A DNA stretch of 11,351 bases from JBEIUL01 sp044356865 (GTDB taxonomy: Bacteria; Planctomycetota; Phycisphaerae; Phycisphaerales; SM1A02). The stretch lies in NCBI GenBank assembly GCA_044356865.1, contig JBIKVN010000095.1, forward strand, positions 1 through 11,351, in the 5' to 3' direction. A model generated the notes under the pieces. That model was not told the DNA's origin. It saw only the letters and a program-made list of their open reading frames with translations, and made no database searches. Below are positions 7,557 to 11,351 of this stretch, one piece after another (position 1 is the stretch's first letter; each line of letters starts with the position of its first letter). The position numbers and the translations under genes are program-made.

Positions 7557-7562
7557 TACCAT
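7557..7562 (+). promoter_or_regulatory. Candidate -10 box (TACCAT) of the TIM-barrel gene
   Basis: TACCAT is followed by exactly 7 bases and then the ATG at 7570, a distance that would put the transcription start on or next to the start codon. No Shine-Dalgarno or clear -35 is seen. Confidence 0.45.
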
Positions 7563-7569
7563 CGCGGCG

Positions 7570-8421
7570 ATGCCCGCTGCTGACCGTTCGGATGCGCCCC
7601 GCCTCGGGGTCTGCTCGTGGAGCTTGCGGCCCGAGAACTCCCGCGACCTGGTGGCCAAGGTCAAGCGGACCGGAACGGGCGCGGTCCAGTTGGCCCTGAC
7701 GCCGATCGTCGAGCGGCCGGGTGACTTCGCCGACGCCCCGGCCCGATTGCGCGACGCCGGCATCGCGATCCTGAGCGGCATGCTCGAGACCGTCGGCGAG
7801 GATTACTCGACGATCGCCCGCATCGCGGCCACGGGCGGAGTCCGGCCCGACGCGACCTGGCCCGCGACGCGAGCCCGCGCCGCCGAGGTCGCACGGGTCG
7901 CGGGTGAACTCGCCCTGCCGCTGGTCACCTTCCATGCGGGATTCCTGCCCCACGAGCGGGCCGATCCCGAGCGCCGCTCGATGCTCGGCCGGCTTCGCGA
8001 GCTGATCGACCTCTTTGCCGGTCGCGGCGTCGCCGTCGCCTTCGAGACCGGGCAGGAGCCCGCCGTGACGCTCGCCGACGGTCTCGTCGAACTCGACCGG
8101 CCCTCGGTCGGGGTCAACTTCGACCCGGCGAACATGATCCTGTACGGGGCGGGCGATCCGGTCGCGGCGATCGGCCGGCTCGGCCCGTGGGTGCGGCAGG
8201 TGCATGTGAAGGACGCGCTCCCCTCCGGCCGGCCCGGCGAGTGGGGCCGCGAGGTGCCGGCCGGTGAGGGGGCCGTGGACTGGAAGGCGTTCCTGGCCGC
8301 GGTCCGGGCCCTGCCGCGCCGGGTCGACCTCGTCATCGAGCGCGAGGCCGGCGACCGTCGCGAGGATGATGTCCGCACCGCGGCGGCGCTGCTTTCCCGC
8401 CATGGATTCCTCCCCGCATAG
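7570..8421 (+). CDS. Sugar phosphate isomerase/epimerase family (xylose isomerase-like TIM barrel)
   Basis: This 283-residue protein fits the AP-endonuclease-2/xylose-isomerase-like TIM barrel family (PF01261 type), whose members isomerise or epimerise sugars, inositol derivatives or hydroxy-pyruvate using a divalent metal. Expected metal-site segments are present: AFETG (157-161, Glu159), GVNFDPAN (181-188, Asp185), QVHVKD (210-215, His212) and VIEREAG (255-261, Glu257). VTFHAG at 119-124 and the GEG-DW segment near 232-238 also match the family. There is no signal peptide, so it is cytoplasmic. The substrate cannot be told from sequence. ATG 7570 precedes LGVCSWSL, the typical first strand. 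TACCAT lies 7 bases upstream. The TAG stop at 8419-8421 is part of the putative -10 box of the next gene. Confidence 0.87.
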   Translation: MPAADRSDAPRLGVCSWSLRPENSRDLVAKVKRTGTGAVQLALTPIVERPGDFADAPARLRDAGIAILSGMLETVGEDYSTIARIAATGGVRPDATWPATRARAAEVARVAGELALPLVTFHAGFLPHERADPERRSMLGRLRELIDLFAGRGVAVAFETGQEPAVTLADGLVELDRPSVGVNFDPANMILYGAGDPVAAIGRLGPWVRQVHVKDALPSGRPGEWGREVPAGEGAVDWKAFLAAVRALPRRVDLVIEREAGDRREDDVRTAAALLSRHGFLPA

Positions 8422-8424
8422 AGT
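8419..8424 (+). promoter_or_regulatory. Candidate -10 box (TAGAGT) of the FmdB-like gene, overlapping the upstream stop codon
   Basis: TAGAGT begins with the TAG stop of the TIM-barrel gene and is followed by exactly 7 bases and the ATG at 8432. No Shine-Dalgarno is present. This spacing repeats at 7557 and 10780. Confidence 0.45.
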
Positions 8425-8431
8425 CCCGCCC

Positions 8432-8725
8432 ATGCCGACGTATCTCTACCGCACGACATTGCCCGACGGCCGCGAGGGCGAGCTCTTCGAGGTCGTCCAG
8501 AAGATGAGCGACCCGCCGCTCGAGCGCCACCCGGAAAGCGGCCTGCCGGTCGAGCGGGTGCCGGTCGTGCCGAACCTTTCGCTCAACCACAGTGATTCGG
8601 CCGACCGGCGGAAGCTGTCCGACGCGAACCTCGACCGCCTCGGCTTCACGAAGTACGTGAACGCCGGCGACGGGAAGTTCGAGAAGACCGCGGGCGGCGG
8701 GCCGTCGTCGATCTCGGCGGATTGA
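8432..8725 (+). CDS. FmdB-family small protein lacking the zinc-ribbon cysteines
   Basis: This 97-residue protein has the FmdB/zinc-ribbon (PF09723 type) N-terminal framework: MPTYLYR at 1-7, FEVVQKMSDPPLERHPESG at 19-37, then PVERVPV. In ordinary members two CxxC pairs bind zinc. Here the first pair is replaced by a longer TTLPDGREG segment and the second by HPESG, and the whole protein has no cysteine. The fold may be kept without metal, or His33 may play another part. Residues 50-97 are polar and probably partly disordered. An in-frame ATG at 8402 would add ten residues, but MPTY is the conserved family start, and the TAGAGT hexamer 7 bases upstream agrees. It lies 6 bases before ligA, probably in one transcript. 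The role is unknown; FmdB members are only loosely called regulators. Confidence 0.82.
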   Translation: MPTYLYRTTLPDGREGELFEVVQKMSDPPLERHPESGLPVERVPVVPNLSLNHSDSADRRKLSDANLDRLGFTKYVNAGDGKFEKTAGGGPSSISAD

Positions 8726-8731
8726 GCACCG

Positions 8732-10771
8732 ATGAGCGCCGCCGACGCCCGCCGCGAGAAGGCCCGGATCGGGGAGCTCCGGGAGCTGCTCCGCCGCGCC
8801 GACCGGGCGTACTTCGTCGAGGACCGGCCGTTCCTCGCCGACAGCGAGTACGACCGGCTGCTCAAGGAACTCGCCGCTCTCGAGGCGCGGCATCCGGGGC
8901 TCGAGGACCCGACCAGCCCGACCCGTCGCGTCGGCGGCGCCGCGAGCGAGGGCTTCGCGACCGCGGTGCACCGCGTGCCGATGCGGTCGATCGACAACTC
9001 CTACGACGAGGCCGACGTGCGGGCGTGGTATGCCCGTTGCCGGGAGGGCCTTGCCGCCGAGGGCGAGCTCGCCCTCGTCTGCGACCCGAAGGTCGACGGC
9101 GTCGCGATCAGCCTGCGCTACGAGCGGGGGGAACTCGTCTCGGCGGTGACCCGCGGCGACGGCGAGAAGGGCGACGCGGTGACCGCGAACGCGCGGGCGA
9201 TCCGCGCGGTGCCGCTGCGGCTCGAGGGCGACCGGGTGCCGGAGGTGGTCGAGGTGCGCGGCGAGATCTTCATGCCCGACGCGAGCTTCGCGCGGATCAA
9301 CCGCGAGCGGGCCGACGCCGGCGAGCCGCTTTTTGCGAACCCGCGGAACTCGACGGCGGGCACGCTCAAGAGCCTCGACCCCGAGGTGGTCCGCTCGCGC
9401 GGGCTGCGGTTCCTCGCCCACGGCCTCGGCGAGACGAGCGGGCCGCTGGAAGCGGGCCGCACCTGGTCCGGTTCGCTGGTCGCGCTCGCGTCGCTCGGCA
9501 TCCCTACCAGTCCCGACGCGGTCCGCGTCGAGGGCGTCGAAGCGGCGCTCGCGGCGATCGCCTCGTTCGACGCCCGCCGCCGCACGATGGGCTTCGCGGT
9601 CGACGGCATGGTCGTGCGGCTCGACCGCCTCGACTTCCAGGAGTCGCTCGGCTCGACCGCGAAGAGCCCGCGGTGGTGCATCGCGTTCAAGTACCCGCCC
9701 GACCAGGGCCGCACCCGCCTCCGGCAGGTCGAGTGGCAGGTCGGTAAGGGCGGGACCCTGACGCCGCGGGCGACGATGGATCCGGTGCCGCTCGCGGGCA
9801 CCGTCGTACGGCACGCGACCCTCCACAACATCGAGGAGATCCGCCGCCGCGACATCCGACTGGGCGACCTCGTGATCGTCGAGAAGGCGGGCGAGATCAT
9901 TCCGCAGGTCGTGCAGCCGGTGGTCGAGGAACGCACCGGGAACGAGACGCCGATCGAGCCGCCCGCACGCTGCCCGAGCTGCGGCGGGGCGATCGAGCCC
10001 GAAGGCCCGAAGCTCTACTGCGTGAATCCCGAGTGCCCGGCCCAGTTCCGCGAGCGGCTCGCGTGGTTCGTCGGCCGCGACCAGATGGATATCGAGGGGA
10101 TGGGCGAGAAGCTCGTCGACCAGCTCGTCGAGAGCGGGCTCGTGCGGCACTTCGCCGACATTTTCCGGCTCGACCGCAAGGACCTCCTCGCCCTCGAGCG
10201 GGTCGGCGAGACGAGCGCCGACAATCTCCTCGCCGCCATCGAGACGGCGAGGTCCCGCGGCCTCGTGCGGGTGCTCGCCGGCCTCGGCATCCGGCACATC
10301 GGGGCGGCCGCCGCGAAGACGCTCGCGAAGGCGTTCCCCGACGCCGATTCGCTGCTCGCGGCCGACGAGGCGCAGCTCCGCGAGCTTCCGGATTTCGGCG
10401 AGATCACCGCCGCGAGCCTCGCGGCCGACCTCCGCACGCCGCGGATGCGCGAGACCTTCCGCCGCCTCGCCGAGGCGGGCGTCGACCTCCGCAGCCCGAT
10501 CCATGACCCGTCGGCCGCGCCGCCGGCCGGGCCTTTCGCGGGGAAGACGGTCGTCGTCACCGGCGCGGTCGAGGGCTACACCCGCACCGGGATCACGGAG
10601 CTCCTCGAGCGGCTCGGAGCGAAGGTGGCGGGAAGCGTGTCGAAGCGCACCCAGCTGGTGATCGCGGGGGAGGAGGCCGGATCGAAGCTCGACAAGGCGC
10701 GTGAGCTCGGCATCGAGGTCTGGGACGCGGCCCGATTCGCAAGGGAAATCGCCGCCGCGGGTGCGGGGTGA
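8732..10771 (+). CDS. ligA: NAD-dependent DNA ligase LigA
   Basis: This 679-residue protein is a full-length bacterial NAD+-dependent DNA ligase, which seals nicks in replication and repair. Domains in order: Ia NMN-binding region (about 5-85, with DSEYDRLLKEL at 37-47), adenylation domain (about 85-325), OB fold (about 326-405), four-cysteine zinc finger (Cys414, Cys417, Cys430, Cys435), helix-hairpin-helix region (about 445-590) and C-terminal BRCT domain (about 598-679). The adenylated lysine is Lys120 in CDPKVDG. VRGEIF (Glu178) and AFKYP (Lys320) are further nucleotidyltransferase motifs. Two conserved positions differ from E. coli LigA: Asp118 where E. coli has Glu113, and Arg296 (DGMVVRL) where E. 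coli has Lys290. The length matches the family. The ATG follows the FmdB-like stop by 6 bases with no strong Shine-Dalgarno, suggesting expression from the upstream promoter or coupling. Confidence 0.97.
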   Translation: MSAADARREKARIGELRELLRRADRAYFVEDRPFLADSEYDRLLKELAALEARHPGLEDPTSPTRRVGGAASEGFATAVHRVPMRSIDNSYDEADVRAWYARCREGLAAEGELALVCDPKVDGVAISLRYERGELVSAVTRGDGEKGDAVTANARAIRAVPLRLEGDRVPEVVEVRGEIFMPDASFARINRERADAGEPLFANPRNSTAGTLKSLDPEVVRSRGLRFLAHGLGETSGPLEAGRTWSGSLVALASLGIPTSPDAVRVEGVEAALAAIASFDARRRTMGFAVDGMVVRLDRLDFQESLGSTAKSPRWCIAFKYPPDQGRTRLRQVEWQVGKGGTLTPRATMDPVPLAGTVVRHATLHNIEEIRRRDIRLGDLVIVEKAGEIIPQVVQPVVEERTGNETPIEPPARCPSCGGAIEPEGPKLYCVNPECPAQFRERLAWFVGRDQMDIEGMGEKLVDQLVESGLVRHFADIFRLDRKDLLALERVGETSADNLLAAIETARSRGLVRVLAGLGIRHIGAAAAKTLAKAFPDADSLLAADEAQLRELPDFGEITAASLAADLRTPRMRETFRRLAEAGVDLRSPIHDPSAAPPAGPFAGKTVVVTGAVEGYTRTGITELLERLGAKVAGSVSKRTQLVIAGEEAGSKLDKARELGIEVWDAARFAREIAAAGAG

Positions 10772-10799
10772 GGCTCGGGTAGCATCTCCCCCGTGAGCC
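10772..10799 (+). other. Hairpin in the ligA/downstream gap overlapping the next start codon
   Basis: GGCTC (10772-10776) pairs with GAGCC (10795-10799), and the adjoining CGGG/CCCG can extend the stem with a two-base bulge. It begins right after the ligA stop, holds the TAGCAT hexamer in its loop and reaches into the GTG at 10793. It could be a weak ligA terminator without a T-run, a translational mask on readthrough mRNA, or chance in high-GC DNA. Confidence 0.25.
10780..10785 (+). promoter_or_regulatory. Candidate -10 box (TAGCAT) of the last gene
   Basis: TAGCAT is followed by exactly 7 bases and then the GTG at 10793, the same spacing as at 7557 and 8419. There is no Shine-Dalgarno in the 21-base gap after ligA. 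The position supports GTG as the start and a leaderless mRNA. Confidence 0.45.
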
Positions 10800-11351
10800 A
10801 AGTCGCCCTCGGTCTCCGCAGCCTCGTCATCAAGCTCGCGATCTTCGTCGCGATGGCGGCGCTGCTCGCGTGGGCCCTCGGCGGCACGCTCTGGCCGCGG
10901 CCCGAGCGGCTGAGGTCGAGCATCGTCGCCCTCTCCGACGATCCGGCCAAGGGCAATCGCGTCTGGTACGCGATCGACACCGAGGTCGGCGGCCGCGACC
11001 GGGGCCAGACCAGCGCGACGCTCGTGCGGCTCAAGCCCTCGCGCGGCACGCATTCCGCGACACCGGTCCTTCCCGTGCCCGCCGAGGCGGACGAGGATCG
11101 CGAGATCTGGGACGAGGCCCTCGCCCCGGTCCCGGTCGGGCCGGTCGACGACGCCAAGGAGATGTGGGTGGCCGCCCGGGTCCGCGGTACCGAGGGATGG
11201 CGGCTCGTGCGGGTCGGTGTCGCGGGCGACGTGCTCGAGCGGATCGAGTTCCCCGATCGCCTCGAGGTCGAGAGGCAACTCGCCCGCGTCCGTACGGGCC
11301 TGCCGGTGCAGTCGGCCGAGGCGGCCGCCGCGGCCCGCGGGGCGATGCTCG
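10793..11351 (+). CDS. Unrecognised membrane-anchored protein (3' end outside window)
   Basis: At least 186 residues are visible and the frame is open at the right edge. A single hydrophobic segment at about 8-31 (after a short S-x-x-x-L-x-L-R start) should be an N-terminal membrane anchor with the rest outside the cytoplasm, or an uncleaved signal. The remainder is soluble, rich in charged residues, Val and Pro, with segments such as NRVWYAIDTEVGG (55-67) and EMWVAARVRG (122-131). I recognise no family; the part seen may be a membrane-proximal region of a larger protein. The GTG start is chosen because it keeps the hydrophobic anchor intact and lies 7 bases after TAGCAT. The internal ATG near 10853 would cut the anchor. 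It is 21 bases downstream of ligA. Confidence 0.65.
   Translation, partial: MSQVALGLRSLVIKLAIFVAMAALLAWALGGTLWPRPERLRSSIVALSDDPAKGNRVWYAIDTEVGGRDRGQTSATLVRLKPSRGTHSATPVLPVPAEADEDREIWDEALAPVPVGPVDDAKEMWVAARVRGTEGWRLVRVGVAGDVLERIEFPDRLEVERQLARVRTGLPVQSAEAAAAARGAML

Noticed and set aside
5492..7699. A 735-residue plus-strand open frame antisense to the membrane protein and DUF4442-like genes.
   Set aside because: Composition is dominated by Arg, Pro, Glu and Asp with no fold signature. The minus strand encodes a coherent membrane protein and a hotdog-like protein.
8264..8725. A longer 153-residue start for the FmdB-like gene.
   Set aside because: The extra residues overlap the TIM-barrel gene in another frame. 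MPTY at 8432 is the conserved family N-terminus.
8333..11278. A 981-residue minus-strand open frame antisense to the FmdB-like gene, ligA and the last gene.
   Set aside because: It is antisense to a full-length, motif-complete LigA, and its translation is rich in Arg, Glu, His and Asp as expected of a high-GC antisense frame. No domain is seen.

Overview
The window is high-GC bacterial chromosome with ordinary, tightly packed genes. The DUF1800/DUF1501 pair, a Tat-type Gfo/Idh/MocA oxidoreductase, a sugar phosphate isomerase/epimerase-like protein and a cysteine-free FmdB-like protein together suggest a member of the Planctomycetota, possibly Phycisphaerae. That assignment rests on gene content and style. 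There is no rRNA or other direct marker. I see no tRNA, rRNA, CRISPR array, transposase, integrase or attachment site, and no gap between genes longer than about 125 bases.

Layout. Left edge to 1060 (minus): start of an FAD-linked oxidase of the glycolate/D-lactate dehydrogenase type, cut by the window edge. It is divergent from 1155-2594 (plus), a secreted Gfo/Idh/MocA oxidoreductase. A hairpin at 2619-2654 separates that gene from a convergent minus-strand block running from 7501 down to 2716: a hotdog-fold DUF4442-like protein, a roughly 12-helix membrane protein of unknown function, DUF1800, and DUF1501. The DUF1501 start overlaps the DUF1800 stop by 7 bases. From 7570 a plus-strand block runs to the right edge: a xylose-isomerase-like TIM-barrel protein, an FmdB-family small protein without cysteines, NAD-dependent DNA ligase LigA, and the start of an unrecognised membrane-anchored protein cut by the edge.

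How the genes relate. Only DUF1800/DUF1501 is clearly a functional pair, known as a recurrent bacterial pair of unknown role. The FmdB-like gene and ligA are 6 bases apart and probably co-transcribed. The rest looks like housekeeping and carbon metabolism.

The most interesting signal is regulatory. Genes with no Shine-Dalgarno sequence have a TANNNT hexamer (TAGACT, TAGAGT, TAGCAT twice, TACCAT, TAGGAT) just before the start codon, three of them at exactly 7 bases. The three genes with a good Shine-Dalgarno (Gfo/Idh, DUF1800, DUF1501) lack such a close hexamer. This fits -10 boxes driving leaderless or nearly leaderless mRNAs alongside conventional ones. I found no clearly new multi-gene system.
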